Made by a program: the position numbers and the translations under genes
Part shown: in pieces, positions 1 through 9,442 of the stretch
Position numbering within the stretch: position 1 is the stretch's first letter
Layout: every line of letters begins with the position of its first letter
The notes under the pieces: generated by a model
Database searches by the model: none
Told to the model about the DNA's origin: nothing
What the model saw: the letters and a program-made list of their open reading frames with translations, nothing else
Assembly (NCBI RefSeq): GCF_900105155.1
Contig: NZ_LT629762.1
Location: 4,907,501 to 4,971,500, forward strand
DNA: 64,000 nt
Origin: Pseudomonas prosekii
GTDB taxonomy: Bacteria > Pseudomonadota > Gammaproteobacteria > Pseudomonadales > Pseudomonadaceae
Direction: 5' to 3'

Positions 1-1920
1 CGGCCGATAGCCGCTGAACGCCGGGGCCTGACTGGCCGCCGCAGCCTGGGCGAGCATCAGCGTCAGCGCCGGCACGCGTTGGCAATGGCCGCCGGTGTAA
101 GGGCTCTTGGCGTCGATGGCGCCGGCCAGCAATTGAATAAAGGCATCGAGCAGTTGCTTTTGTCTGGCTTGCAGACGCTGGCTTTCAATACTCACCGCCG
201 CCGCGCCAGATACCGCTTGCAGAAACGCAATGCGATCCGGGCGCAGTTTTTCCAGGTCGCCCGGGTTGCCACTGTCGGCCAGCAGCAGGATCAGCAGACC
301 CACGGTTTCGTTATGCCGGTTGCGCAGGCGAATGCCGATCAGGTGCACGCGCGGGCACTCCATCGCCAGCAAGACTTTGCGCAGATCGCCAGCCTCGTCG
401 AAACCGAGATTGGCCACCACGTTGTCGGCGTTCGACAACTGCTGTAACCACGACGGGTTCTCCAGATTCTGTAACTCATACCCTTCAACACCAAACGTTG
501 GCAGTGCCCGCGGCGTGCCATCGATGACCAGGCCTTGCGGCTCGATCCGATTACCGTCACTTTCGCGCAAATAGATCAGGCCAGCCTGGGCCTGGGCGAT
601 TTTCACGGTTTCGTGGAGCACCCGTTCCAGCAGCGGGGCGAAGCGCGTTTCGGCGCACAAACTGTCGGTGATCTGGAAAAAGCTGCCGAGGGTGTCCTTC
701 ATCCGCGCCATCGACACGCCGAGCTGATCGACTTCCAATACCGGCGAACGCCGAGTGGCCGGAAAGCTGAAATCAAAGCTGCGGATCGCATCGGCTTCCT
801 GCACCAGTTCGCGCAAGGGTTTGACCAGAATCCGCGAGGTCAACCAGCCCACCGGCAGACACAACAACAACGTCGCCAACGTCAGCAGCGCACCTTGCCA
901 GCGAAGGCGATAGGCGTCGATGAGCAATTCATCCTCGGGCACCAACAGCGCCAATTGCAGCCCCTGCGGACCTCCTTGCTGAATGTGGCTGCGGGCGACG
1001 ATCCACTGCCGGCCATCGACGTTGAGGCGTTTTCCGCTCGGCGGGTTGGCCAGCAGCGCGCCGAGGTTGGGGCTCAGGTCGGCGACTTTACTCAGATGGG
1101 CGGTGCTGTCGTCGATGATCAGTTTGCGGCTGTCCGGGTAGGCGATCGCATTGCCTTGGGCATCGAACAGCACAATCTCGGTGCTCGGTGTGACCACGTG
1201 TTTGGCCAGGGTTGCCGAGAGCTCGGCCAGGGTCAGGTCGGCGCCCAGCACCGCACCCTCACCGCTGCGCCGGGCCAGGGTGGTGCCGACGTTGTGCGTG
1301 GAAAAGAATACGTAGGGTTCGGTGGTGATCTGCTCCGGCTCGGCGCGGGCGCTGGTAAACCAGGCACGGGCGCGCGGGTCGTAGGTTTCACCGGGTATCT
1401 CCTGGCGGCTGATGAGGTTCAGCGCCTGATCGTAAAAAACAAATTGCGAGACGACTTGAGCGCCCCGGCGCTCGACGCTCCAGACCTGATAAGCCGCGGT
1501 GGCCGGGGCCTTGAACAAGGTCTTGAGTTCGGCATTGCGCAGCGGCCGCACCATGAAAAAATCGCCATTGGCGTAACCGAGGTGCAGTGAGGCGAGGTTG
1601 GGGTTGTCTTTCAGCGCCTGGCTGAACGGTTTGAGCAACGCCAGGCGTTGCTCAAGTGCCGGCGCTTGGGGCGCCGGCATGTCCGCCAGCAAACTCAGCA
1701 AATGCTGGATCGGTTCGTAGGTTGATTGCAGGTCGAGGCGCACATCCTGTTCGATGCGATTAAACAGCTTTTCACTGCTCGCCAAAATGATCTGTGTGGT
1801 CTGTCGATAATTGAAAACGCCCATCACCACGCCCGTCAGCAGCAACAGGAAAGTGAACATCACGCTGATATGCACGTGCAGGGGAAATCGGCGTTTATCC
1901 TGGCGCAGTGGGCTGGGCAT
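1..1920 (-). CDS. Sensor HD-GYP phosphodiesterase (Cache-HAMP-GAF-HD), 3' end cut by window edge
   Basis: Reading the minus strand gives an open frame of 640 codons that runs off the window start. An N-terminal membrane helix (about residues 15-37) is followed by a large periplasmic region resembling a double Cache sensor, a second helix near residues 320-340, a HAMP segment, a GAF-like region and the start of an HD domain with the signature DAKSPYTGGHCQRV. That signature is typical of HD-GYP proteins, which hydrolyse cyclic-di-GMP; the GYP motif itself lies outside the window. The ATG at 1920 has GGAG nine bases upstream and is preferred over the in-frame ATG at 1935, which lacks a good ribosome site. 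It follows the BvgS-like kinase by 48 bp on the same strand, so co-transcription is likely. Confidence 0.85.
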   Translation of the reverse strand, partial: MPSPLRQDKRRFPLHVHISVMFTFLLLLTGVVMGVFNYRQTTQIILASSEKLFNRIEQDVRLDLQSTYEPIQHLLSLLADMPAPQAPALEQRLALLKPFSQALKDNPNLASLHLGYANGDFFMVRPLRNAELKTLFKAPATAAYQVWSVERRGAQVVSQFVFYDQALNLISRQEIPGETYDPRARAWFTSARAEPEQITTEPYVFFSTHNVGTTLARRSGEGAVLGADLTLAELSATLAKHVVTPSTEIVLFDAQGNAIAYPDSRKLIIDDSTAHLSKVADLSPNLGALLANPPSGKRLNVDGRQWIVARSHIQQGGPQGLQLALLVPEDELLIDAYRLRWQGALLTLATLLLCLPVGWLTSRILVKPLRELVQEADAIRSFDFSFPATRRSPVLEVDQLGVSMARMKDTLGSFFQITDSLCAETRFAPLLERVLHETVKIAQAQAGLIYLRESDGNRIEPQGLVIDGTPRALPTFGVEGYELQNLENPSWLQQLSNADNVVANLGFDEAGDLRKVLLAMECPRVHLIGIRLRNRHNETVGLLILLLADSGNPGDLEKLRPDRIAFLQAVSGAAAVSIESQRLQARQKQLLDAFIQLLAGAIDAKSPYTGGHCQRVPALTLMLAQAAAASQAPAFSGYRP

Positions 1921-1968
1921 TTCAGGTCTCTCCATAGGGTTAACTCACTGCTTAGCGTCCAAGCATAG

Positions 1969-4900
1969 TTAAGGCGCAGCCGTTCTGCCGGGGTCGTTTT
2001 GGCTTATCTGTTGCAGCAATGCCTGTTCCAGTTCGAGCATCGCCTGGTCCATGGCTGTGTTGCAGCGGACCAGCTCGTCGGCCGAGGCAGCTTCATGGCA
2101 GGCTTTTTCCAGGGATTCGCAGCAATCGATCAAGCGGCTGGCCTGAACAATGCGCGCCGCGCCTTTGATTTTATGGGCCATGTCGAGCAATGCCGGGCGG
2201 TTCAGCCGCGCCGGCGCCACGCTGCCCAAGTCCAGCAATTCCTGACGATCAAGGCGATTGCTGCTGAGCAATTCGGCCATCAGCCGCTGCGCCAATTGCG
2301 GATTGCCGCCGGTCAACAGGTCGAGTCCTTGCAGGTTGAATGGCTGCGCCCGCAGCACGGGTGTAATGCCCGCGACCCACTGGCTCAACGCCGTCAGGCT
2401 CAGCGGTTTGAACAGGCAATCGTTCATCCCGGCTTGTTTGCAGCGACGGATTTCTTCCGGTTGCGCGTTGGCGGTAAACCCCAGCACGGTGCAGGGTGGG
2501 CGCCCCTCTTGCTGTTCGTGTTGGCGAATCGCGCACGCCAGGTCGTAGCCATTCATGATCGGCATGTTGCAATCCACCACTACCAGATCGAACGGCTGGT
2601 TTTTCCATAATTGCAATCCGGCCTGGCCATCATCGGCACCGGTAAAGCGGTGTCCCAGGTACTCCAGTTGCTGACACATGAGCAGACGATTGGCCGGGTG
2701 ATCGTCCACCACCAGCACATTCAGCGGCGTACTGCTGAGCGCAATCACTGGCTCAACGCGATCATTGACTTGCTCGGGTGGCAGGGTCGGCAGGTCGAGC
2801 ACCACGCTGACCTGCGTACCCGCGCCCGGCTGACTGTTCAGCTGCAGGTCGCCGCCCATCATTTCGCACAGACTGCGGCTGATCACCAGTCCCAGCCCAG
2901 CGCCGCCTCGGGCCAGTTGCCCGGTGTTGTCAGCCTGAGCAAACGGCTCGAACAGACGTTGCTGATCCTGTTCGCTGATGCCGATCCCGCTGTCGCGGAC
3001 TTGCACTTGCAGGCGCGTTCGGTCGGGTTGGTCGCCGGGGAGCAATTCGAGGCTGATCCTGACCTCACCGCGTTCGGTGAACTTGATCGCGTTGCTGACC
3101 AGATTCGACAGGATTTGCTTGAAGCGCAGCGGGTCGAGCATCACGTCGACCGGCGGCTGCGGCGGATTGAACACCAGCAGCAGGCGCAAGTTTTTCTGGC
3201 GCGCCAGTCCGTCGAAAATTCGCACCACCGAAGCGACGGTTTCGCCCGGATTGACCCGCTCCGGGCTCAAGCTCAAATGGCCGGATTCGATCCGCGCGAT
3301 GTCGAGAATGTCGCCGATCAATTCCAGCAAATCTTTCGCCGAGCTGTAGGCAGTGTCGATCGAGGAGCGATCCGGGTGCTCGCGATCCATGCGTTTGAGG
3401 GTCAGTTCGAGCATGCCGATCACCGCGTTCATCGGTGTGCGGATTTCGTGGCTCATGGTGGCGAGGAACGTGCTTTTCGCCCGGTTGGCTTCATCGGCCT
3501 GTTCCTTGGCGGCGCGCAACTTGTCGAACAGTTGTCGCCGTTCGCTGATGTCGATCCAGCCACCGATGATCCCTTGCACTTCGCCGCTGGAATCACGGTA
3601 AGGAATGATCCAGTGATAAATCGTCAGCCGCTGCCCGCCGATATGCAGCGCGCGGTCGACGATCAACGGCGTGCCTTCGGCCACCACTCGCTGGTAATCG
3701 GCCTGATATTCCCTGGCCTCGAAGGCGTTGTTCATGTTGCCCTGCATCACGCTTTTGCCAATCACCTCTTCGCGGTTTGCCTGAAATACTTCCAGATAAC
3801 TGTCGTTGCAGCTTTGCAGCAACCCTTCGCGATCACGCACGTAAATCGGGTGCGGCGTGCCGTTGACCAGCGAACGCATGAATTCGTATTGATCGTTCAA
3901 CGCGCGCTCGGCGGCCCGGCGCTGGCGGATCTGGCGGCGCATCCAGGCATTCCACACCATCAAAATCAGCAGCAACACGCCGGCACCGACGACGATTTGA
4001 TAAAACGCCCGGTGAAAGTTGTTCCAGGTTTTTTCCGACGCTGCGGAGTAGCCACGCCAGCGACTGTTGATCACCCCAAGTTCTTCGGGGGCAATGCTCA
4101 GCAGCGCTTTGTCGAGAATGGCGCTGAGCTCCGGGGCGTCCCGCGCGGTAGCCAGCGAGAAGGCGGCTTGTTGGGTGCCAATCGTGGTGCTGATTTGCAG
4201 CTTGTGTTCGAAGACACGCGAGGAAATAAAGTAATTGGCGATCACCAGTGAAGTCGCCGCGCCGTGCACCTGGCCCTCGGCGAGCATTTTCACTGCGTAA
4301 AAGGTGTCGGGTGTTTCGATCAACTGGATGCGCGGGTATTCGTTGCGCAGGTAATCCACCAGCGGATTACCTTGGGCGATTGCGACACGCTGGTCTTGCA
4401 GTTGCTGCAGATTGCTTGGGCTGGCGGCGGATTTGCGCGTCAACAGCACAAAGGAATTTTCCAGATAGGGGCGGCTGAAATTCAGCTCGGTTTCGCGTTG
4501 CGGACTGGGCAGCAGTGCGGCGATCAGGTCGGCGTGGTGACCTTTGACCTGGCCAATCATGTCGTTGTCGCCACGGCCGCGCTGGATGTCGAAACGCAAA
4601 CCAGTGCGCAGGCGGATCAGTTCCAGCAGGTCGGCACTGACTCCGCGAAAGTTGCCTTCGCTGTCGAAAAACGATAACGGCGCAAAAGCTTCGTTGACCG
4701 CTACGCGCACCACCGGATGTTGGGCCAGCCAGCGTTGTTCGCGATCGGTCAGTTGCAAGTTTTGATCGGTGAGCAGGATGTCGCTGCCGGCACTCCAGCG
4801 CTTGGCGATGTTTTCTCGCTCGCTGCTCGGAATCGCCTTGAGGATCGTGTTGACGATTTGCAGCAACTGCGGATTGTCCTTGTTTACCGCGAAGCTGAAA

Positions 4901-5649
4901 CCGTGGGCCTCGTGTTTACCGAAGTTGGCCATGCGGATGTTGTTCAGATAACCCTTGTTGATCATGTAGTGCGTGGAAATGGTGTCGCCGAGAAAGACGT
5001 CGGCCTGATCAAAAGCCACCGCGTTGATTGCGTTTTGATAAGACGGGTAATCGCTGATGACCGCCTTCGGGTACAGCGCCTGCACTTCCGCCAGCGGCAA
5101 ATAGTGGTAGACCATGCTCAGCCGCAGCCCGGCGAGGCCATCGGTCAGCGAGCGGGTTTCGCCTTCGCGCGTCACCAGCACCGGTTGATCCACGGCGTAG
5201 GGCAGCGACAGCTCGATGTTCTGGTTGTGTGCTTCAAAACCGTTGGCGGTGCCGAGCAGATCGATCTCACCGTTTTCCAGCGCGGTGATGGCGGCATGCC
5301 GCGTGGCGAAGCGCTGAACCTTGATCGGCAGGTCGATGACGTGGCTGATGATCCCGGCGTAGTCCGCCGTGAAACCTTCATAGTCGCGGCCGCTGACCGT
5401 CATGTCGAAAGGTGGGTAATCCGGGGCCGATGTGCCCAGTATCAGTTGGCTCTTTTTGTTGGCCCATTGCCGTTGTGCTGGCTCCAGTTGCACTTCCAGT
5501 TGGGAGTGCGCCGAGCGGCTTAACAAGCTGTAGTTCTCGACAGTCGAATTCCAATTCGAATGCGCAGCGAACGCGCAAGTGCTCAGGCACAAGCCTGCAC
5601 CCAATCTAATCAAATAATCCTTTATACGGCTGGGCATCCTGACTCTCAC
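1969..5649 (-). CDS. BvgS/EvgS-like hybrid sensor histidine kinase
   Basis: A 1226-residue unorthodox kinase for a four-step phosphorelay. In order: signal peptide, two periplasmic solute-binding-type (SBP_bac_3, Venus-flytrap) domains at about 50-275 and 310-540, one membrane helix near 555-575 (VVGAGVLLLILMVWNAW), PAS domain near 595-705, HisKA with SHEIRTPMNAVIG, HATPase ending in GLGLVISRSL, a receiver domain (VLVVDDHPANR, acceptor Asp in VVVDCNMP, Lys in FKPL), and a C-terminal HPt domain (AHKIKGAARI). This is the BvgS/EvgS architecture; the ligand is unknown. The GTG start at 5649 overlaps the regulator's stop (GTGA); an ATG at 5637 with GAGAGTCAGG upstream is equally possible. Translation is probably coupled to the response regulator. 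Confidence 0.93.
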   Translation of the reverse strand: MRVRMPSRIKDYLIRLGAGLCLSTCAFAAHSNWNSTVENYSLLSRSAHSQLEVQLEPAQRQWANKKSQLILGTSAPDYPPFDMTVSGRDYEGFTADYAGIISHVIDLPIKVQRFATRHAAITALENGEIDLLGTANGFEAHNQNIELSLPYAVDQPVLVTREGETRSLTDGLAGLRLSMVYHYLPLAEVQALYPKAVISDYPSYQNAINAVAFDQADVFLGDTISTHYMINKGYLNNIRMANFGKHEAHGFSFAVNKDNPQLLQIVNTILKAIPSSERENIAKRWSAGSDILLTDQNLQLTDREQRWLAQHPVVRVAVNEAFAPLSFFDSEGNFRGVSADLLELIRLRTGLRFDIQRGRGDNDMIGQVKGHHADLIAALLPSPQRETELNFSRPYLENSFVLLTRKSAASPSNLQQLQDQRVAIAQGNPLVDYLRNEYPRIQLIETPDTFYAVKMLAEGQVHGAATSLVIANYFISSRVFEHKLQISTTIGTQQAAFSLATARDAPELSAILDKALLSIAPEELGVINSRWRGYSAASEKTWNNFHRAFYQIVVGAGVLLLILMVWNAWMRRQIRQRRAAERALNDQYEFMRSLVNGTPHPIYVRDREGLLQSCNDSYLEVFQANREEVIGKSVMQGNMNNAFEAREYQADYQRVVAEGTPLIVDRALHIGGQRLTIYHWIIPYRDSSGEVQGIIGGWIDISERRQLFDKLRAAKEQADEANRAKSTFLATMSHEIRTPMNAVIGMLELTLKRMDREHPDRSSIDTAYSSAKDLLELIGDILDIARIESGHLSLSPERVNPGETVASVVRIFDGLARQKNLRLLLVFNPPQPPVDVMLDPLRFKQILSNLVSNAIKFTERGEVRISLELLPGDQPDRTRLQVQVRDSGIGISEQDQQRLFEPFAQADNTGQLARGGAGLGLVISRSLCEMMGGDLQLNSQPGAGTQVSVVLDLPTLPPEQVNDRVEPVIALSSTPLNVLVVDDHPANRLLMCQQLEYLGHRFTGADDGQAGLQLWKNQPFDLVVVDCNMPIMNGYDLACAIRQHEQQEGRPPCTVLGFTANAQPEEIRRCKQAGMNDCLFKPLSLTALSQWVAGITPVLRAQPFNLQGLDLLTGGNPQLAQRLMAELLSSNRLDRQELLDLGSVAPARLNRPALLDMAHKIKGAARIVQASRLIDCCESLEKACHEAASADELVRCNTAMDQAMLELEQALLQQISQNDPGRTAAP

Positions 5650-6272
5650 ACTAAGGCGTTACGTTTTGCCATCTCGATGAGCGCTACCAAGGATTTCGCC
5701 TTGAGTTTTTGCATCAATCGTTTTTTGTAAGTACTGACCGTTTTGTTGCTCAGGAACATGCCTTTGGCGATTTCCTTGTTGGTGCGTCCTTGTGCGAAAA
5801 GTTGCAGGACCATCAACTCGCGATCATTGACTAGTTTGAATAACTCCAGCTCGGCGTAACGCACATCGTCCGGGCGTACCGGATTCAAGGCCTGACTGGG
5901 GAAATAGTTGTAACCCGACAGCACAGCTTTGATCGCGCTGACCAGTTCACTCAAGTCTTCCTGTTTGCAGACATACCCGGAAGCGCCGGATTGCATGCAG
6001 CGAATACCGAACAGCGTCGGGCATTGCGCGGTCAGTACCAGAGTCTTCAGCGGGGTGCTCATGGCGTTGAAACGGGCGAGAACTTCGAGGCCGTCAAGTT
6101 TGGGAATGCTGATTTCGAGAATGACCAGATCGGGCATGCATTCACGAACCATCTGCATGGCGTCGACTCCATTATCGGTTTCACCAACGACCTTATAACC
6201 CTCATGTTCCAATAGCATCCGAACAGCGAGGCGGATGACGGGGTGATCGTCGACAATAAAAACGGAGTTCAT
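5646..6272 (-). CDS. BvgA/EvgA-like LuxR-family response regulator
   Basis: About 208 residues. The N-terminal receiver carries VFIVDDHPVIR and the C-terminal LuxR/NarL helix-turn-helix contains GRTNKEIAKGMFLSNKTVSTYK. It is the expected DNA-binding partner of the adjacent hybrid kinase, which it overlaps by four bases. The position equivalent to the usual phospho-acceptor Asp reads LVILEISIPKL: the LxD in most regulators is E here, flanked by ILEIS. That is a conspicuous departure also known in some BvgA/EvgA-like relatives and could affect phosphorylation. The start at 6272 (ATG AAC TCC GTT) gives the standard family N terminus; the frame is open further upstream but has no better start. 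A possible autoregulatory palindrome lies about 90 bp upstream. Confidence 0.9.
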   Translation of the reverse strand: MNSVFIVDDHPVIRLAVRMLLEHEGYKVVGETDNGVDAMQMVRECMPDLVILEISIPKLDGLEVLARFNAMSTPLKTLVLTAQCPTLFGIRCMQSGASGYVCKQEDLSELVSAIKAVLSGYNYFPSQALNPVRPDDVRYAELELFKLVNDRELMVLQLFAQGRTNKEIAKGMFLSNKTVSTYKKRLMQKLKAKSLVALIEMAKRNALV

Positions 6273-6362
6273 AATCAAGTCCCATACGTTCGCGAATAAA
6301 GGCCGCACCTTAGCTCAGTTAAATGAGGGGGCGCATGAACTGACGGGTCTATAGCGGCAATA

Positions 6363-6376
6363 TAGGACAATTCCTA
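6363..6376. promoter_or_regulatory. Candidate BvgA-type operator (inverted heptads TAGGACA/ATTCCTA)
   Basis: TAGGACAATTCCTA consists of two inverted heptads, TAGGACA and ATTCCTA. The second fits the BvgA heptad consensus (A/T)TTC(C/T)TA exactly. It sits about 90 bp upstream of the BvgA-like regulator's ATG, where an autoregulatory site would be expected. The assignment is inference from motif and position. Confidence 0.4.
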
Positions 6377-6773
6377 CAATTGAAAAAGAAAGGGGCTACG
6401 TGCTAACTAGGTTTTACATGAGGGAAGTAAAAGTTCCGATTGTGTAATCGGAAAACGATAAGCCCTGTAGGGCAAGTTACATACTGTACTTGACCGCGCA
6501 ACATCATTGTCTGAAGTTACATGGCTTCTCATGTGGCTGCGAAGGTCAACATGTTTCTAGCGTCAGATTGTTTCCGTAGTATGCCGATAAGGCTACTTTG
6601 TTGGCCTTCGGCGCGCTTTTGACTGTTTTCGGAGGGCGGCGCAATCAAATAATGTGAGGCAGTTCGCACTATTGATTGAGGATGGCAGGCAGTTATTTGG
6701 TGCATTTGCCGGGCGCAATAACGAGGGGCGATTCAACGAACGTTGAAAACCGGTTGAAGGTCTGACAGCGGCA

Positions 6774-6806
6774 ATCAGCCGGTCAGAAATATCTGACACG
6801 GCTGAT
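6774..6806. terminator. Hairpin at the 3' end of dgt; possible plus-strand terminator
   Basis: The arms ATCAGCCG(G)TCAGA and TCTGAC(A)CGGCTGAT pair over about 14 bp with one bulged base and a four-base loop. On the plus strand six T residues follow after a six-base gap, so it is imperfect as an intrinsic terminator. On the minus strand, where dgt ends at 6817, there is no T tract. It may simply stabilise or end the dgt transcript. Confidence 0.4.
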
Positions 6807-6816
6807 CCGCAGTTTT

Positions 6817-8148
6817 TTACCCGTGGACCGAGCGGCCCGTCATTTCCTGAGCCATTTCGCTGGCGTAGCTGTCGGTCATGCCGGCGATGAAATCAATCAT
6901 CCGCAGGAATGAGGCATGCAGCGGGCCGTGCGGATCGGGCGCGTTATTGCCCAACAGGTCGAGGACGCGGCGGCTTTTGAACGACGGCGTGCGCCCGTTG
7001 TGCTGTTCGAGCGCCGCGCCGCAGAACGCGTTCAGGAGAATTTCCAGCGTGGTGTAGGCGCCGATTTCATGCAGCGTCTTGCGTTTGTCCTGGAAGATTT
7101 TCTTGCGCGCCATGTCCTTGGCATTCAGCACGCAGCGCTTGGCCGGGCCGTGCATGTGTTCGACCAGATCACCCGGCAATGTGCCGGCGAGCAAGGCGTC
7201 TTGCTGCTCGACGAAGGCGCGGGCGGCGGCATTGGTCAGGTGCTCGATGGCTTTGCCGCGCAGAATTGCCAGTTTGCGCCGACGCGAATCCTGCGCGCCG
7301 AGCAGGCGATAGGTTTCCGGAATGTCGTCGCCTACCAGGTCGAGCAGCAGCGATTCGACTTCGGCGTATTCCAGCAGGTCCATCTCCAGACCGTCCTCGA
7401 GGTCGATCAGCGCGTAGCAGATGTCATCGGCGGCTTCCATCAGGTACACCAACGGATGCCGCGCCCAACGCTGGTCTTCCAGTTGCGGCAGGCCGAGCTT
7501 GTGCGCGATCTGCTCCAGCAGCGGCAGTTCGCTCTGGTAACAGCCGAATTTGTGCTTTTTGTAACCCAGCGAATCGGCGTGTTTGGCGGTCCACGGGTAT
7601 TTCAGATAGGTGCCGAGGGTCGCGTAGGTCAGCCGCGTACCGCCGTCGAACTGGTGATATTCCAGCTGCGTGAGCACCCGGAAGCCCTGGGCATTGCCTT
7701 CGAAGTTGAGGAAGTCGTTGCGCTCGACTTCGCTCATTGCATCGAGCCAGCCACGCCCGGCGGCTTGCTGGAACCAGTGGCGGATCGCGTCTTCGCCGGA
7801 GTGGCCGAACGGTGGATTGCCGATGTCGTGCGCCAGGCAGGCCGATTGCACGACCATGCCCAAATCGCTCGGGTCGCACCAGTCGGGCAGGGCGCCGCGA
7901 ATGGTTTCGCCGACGCGCATGCCCAACGAACGGCCGACGCAACTGACTTCCAGCGAATGGGTCAGGCGCGTGTGGATGTGGTCGTTGCTCGACACCGGAT
8001 GCACTTGGGTCTTGCGGCCGAGGCGGCGGAACGCGCCGGAGAAAATGATCCGGTCGTGGTCTTTGTGAAAGGGGCTGCGGCCGAGTTCTTCCGGGCTGTG
8101 CAGGGTCTTTCCGAGGCGTTCGCGGGTAAGCAGGGTTTGCCAATCCAA
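6817..8148 (-). CDS. dgt: Deoxyguanosinetriphosphate triphosphohydrolase (dGTPase)
   Basis: 443 residues, the usual length of pseudomonad Dgt. The enzyme hydrolyses dGTP to deoxyguanosine and triphosphate and so affects dNTP pools. The HD-superfamily metal site is visible in [10 protein letters not shown] and [19 protein letters not shown]. The early motif [23 protein letters not shown] is characteristic of the family. I chose the TTG at 8148 because it gives MDWQTLL, is preceded by GGAGA at eight bases, and matches the family length; the same frame stays open to 8388 but that extension is arginine-rich and overlaps the upstream EAL gene. The EAL gene lies 68 bp upstream on the same strand. 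Confidence 0.93.
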   Translation of the reverse strand: MDWQTLLTRERLGKTLHSPEELGRSPFHKDHDRIIFSGAFRRLGRKTQVHPVSSNDHIHTRLTHSLEVSCVGRSLGMRVGETIRGALPDWCDPSDLGMVVQSACLAHDIGNPPFGHSGEDAIRHWFQQAAGRGWLDAMSEVERNDFLNFEGNAQGFRVLTQLEYHQFDGGTRLTYATLGTYLKYPWTAKHADSLGYKKHKFGCYQSELPLLEQIAHKLGLPQLEDQRWARHPLVYLMEAADDICYALIDLEDGLEMDLLEYAEVESLLLDLVGDDIPETYRLLGAQDSRRRKLAILRGKAIEHLTNAAARAFVEQQDALLAGTLPGDLVEHMHGPAKRCVLNAKDMARKKIFQDKRKTLHEIGAYTTLEILLNAFCGAALEQHNGRTPSFKSRRVLDLLGNNAPDPHGPLHASFLRMIDFIAGMTDSYASEMAQEMTGRSVHG

Positions 8149-8216
8149 GGCTGTTTGTCTCCGTCTAGTGACTGATGGCCCAGTGTCCTGTCTCGCCCCG
8201 ATGGCTGCAAGCGGAA

Positions 8217-9380
8217 CTACAGGCCGGCGGCGTCGATGTCGATCAGTAGCAAGCGTTCGCCATTGTCGAAAAACTGGCCTGCCGTCAGGCAATACTGGTT
8301 GCTGGTGGCATCGCGATAAGTGTTGGAAAGCGTCAGCCGACGCTCGTCCCAACCTTCGGCGAGCAGGTGATAAAAGTACGGCCGCCACGACCAGTTATGG
8401 CCCAGATAGCGGTTGTCGGCTTCCCAACAATTGTTGCGCCACTCGAGGTTGGGCGTCAGTTGCGTGCCGTGGCGGTCGCACTGGTAAAAGCGCAGCAGCC
8501 ACGGAAAAGCATCCAGTTGCGGCAACGCGTGCAGTGGCGCGCGGGTCTGCGCCCAGTCCTGCAGGATTGCCATCAACTCGACCAACTGCCGGCGCCTAAG
8601 CATAAGCTGGCCGCGCTCAACCAGTTTGCGTTGCACGTAGCGTTGGCGCAGTTGCGCGAATTGCTCGACAAACGCATCGGTGGCAAAGAAATCGGTTTGC
8701 GCGCGGGCAAACAAAAAGCCTTGCACGTAACGAGAGCCACACTCGAGGGCGAAATTCAGTTGCGCTTCGGTTTCCACGCCTTCGGCAATGATCCAGCAAC
8801 CGGTTTTCTCGGCCATCTGCGCCAGGGCCTTGACCACTTCGCTGCTCGGCCCGCCCAGTGCGGCAGCTTGAAACAAGCGCATGTCGAGTTTGAGAATGTC
8901 CGGTTGCAGCGCCAACACTCGATCAAGTTGCGAATAACCGGCGCCGAAATCGTCGATGGCAATTCGCGCACCCGCCTGGCGATAACGCGCGACCACTTCA
9001 GCCAGGCGCTGACTGTTGCCGCCGAGTTCGGTGATTTCGAAAACGATGCGCTGCGGATCGACGCCGTTGCGCGCCAGTTGTTTGAGGCTCGGCAAGGCTT
9101 GATCCGGACGCAAGCGGCTGATCCAGCGTGGTGACATGTTCAGACTGAGAAACCATTCCTGCGGAGCTTCGTGCAGACGGCTCAGGGCGTTGTCACGAAT
9201 CTGTCGATCGAGGCGGCGCAGGGCGATGGCCGGGGTTCGTGGGTCGGCGAACAGCGGCCCCACCGAAGTCAGTTGGCCATCGGCCTGACGCAGTCGACCC
9301 AAGGCCTCGACGCCCGCGATACGGCCGGTGGCGGTATCGATGAACGGCTGAAAGCAGGCGAGCGGTTGCCCGTCGATCAC
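8217..9380 (-). CDS. EAL-domain cyclic-di-GMP phosphodiesterase with C-terminal Cache/PAS-like region
   Basis: 387 residues, cytoplasmic (no signal or membrane helix). Residues about 1-245 are an EAL domain with the catalytic set intact: VEALGR, the Asn of [20 protein letters not shown], the Lys of LKLDMRLF and EGVETEAQ. It should therefore be able to linearise c-di-GMP. The remaining 140 residues (ending [20 protein letters not shown] and ERLLLIDID) look like a small ligand-binding fold of Cache/PAS type, with conserved-looking Trp and Tyr residues; its ligand is unknown. The GTG start at 9380 is supported by a strong AGGAGG seven bases upstream. Nothing indicates a GGDEF domain. Confidence 0.88.
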   Translation of the reverse strand: MIDGQPLACFQPFIDTATGRIAGVEALGRLRQADGQLTSVGPLFADPRTPAIALRRLDRQIRDNALSRLHEAPQEWFLSLNMSPRWISRLRPDQALPSLKQLARNGVDPQRIVFEITELGGNSQRLAEVVARYRQAGARIAIDDFGAGYSQLDRVLALQPDILKLDMRLFQAAALGGPSSEVVKALAQMAEKTGCWIIAEGVETEAQLNFALECGSRYVQGFLFARAQTDFFATDAFVEQFAQLRQRYVQRKLVERGQLMLRRRQLVELMAILQDWAQTRAPLHALPQLDAFPWLLRFYQCDRHGTQLTPNLEWRNNCWEADNRYLGHNWSWRPYFYHLLAEGWDERRLTLSNTYRDATSNQYCLTAGQFFDNGERLLLIDIDAAGL

Positions 9381-9442
9381 GAGGCCTCCTTAGTAAGGGG
9401 TTATGTCTGGATGGACCCGGCGCTGAGTAGGCACGCAGGATT

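Larger units (their letters stand above)
6273..6816. other. 544-bp intergenic region between the BvgA-like regulator and dgt
   Basis: No convincing protein gene. It contains the candidate BvgA-type palindrome at 6363-6376, an exact FliA -10-like octamer GCCGATAA on the plus strand at 6583-6590, and a strong hairpin at 6774-6806 followed at 6813-6818 by TTTTTT on the plus strand. A short minus-strand open frame at 6593-6799 has no ribosome site or recognisable motif. Confidence 0.5.

Noticed and set aside
535..1590. Long plus-strand open frame over the HD-GYP gene
   Set aside because: It is antisense to a frame with clear Cache, HAMP, GAF and HD motifs. Its own translation is Gln/Arg-rich without any domain.
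2611..4251. 546-codon plus-strand open frame over the BvgS-like gene
   Set aside because: Antisense shadow of a high-GC gene; no motif, no ribosome site, and the minus-strand kinase domains are unambiguous.
6320..6346. TAAAT followed by CGG as a possible PvdS box
   Set aside because: Spacing is 19 bases and the second element is not CGT; not near a pyoverdine gene.
6593..6799. Short minus-strand open frame upstream of the BvgA-like regulator
   Set aside because: 68 codons, no ribosome site, no motif, overlaps the 3' hairpin of dgt.
8149..8388. N-terminal extension of dgt
   Set aside because: The extension is arginine-rich, overlaps the EAL gene and exceeds the family length; the TTG at 8148 has a ribosome site and gives 443 residues.
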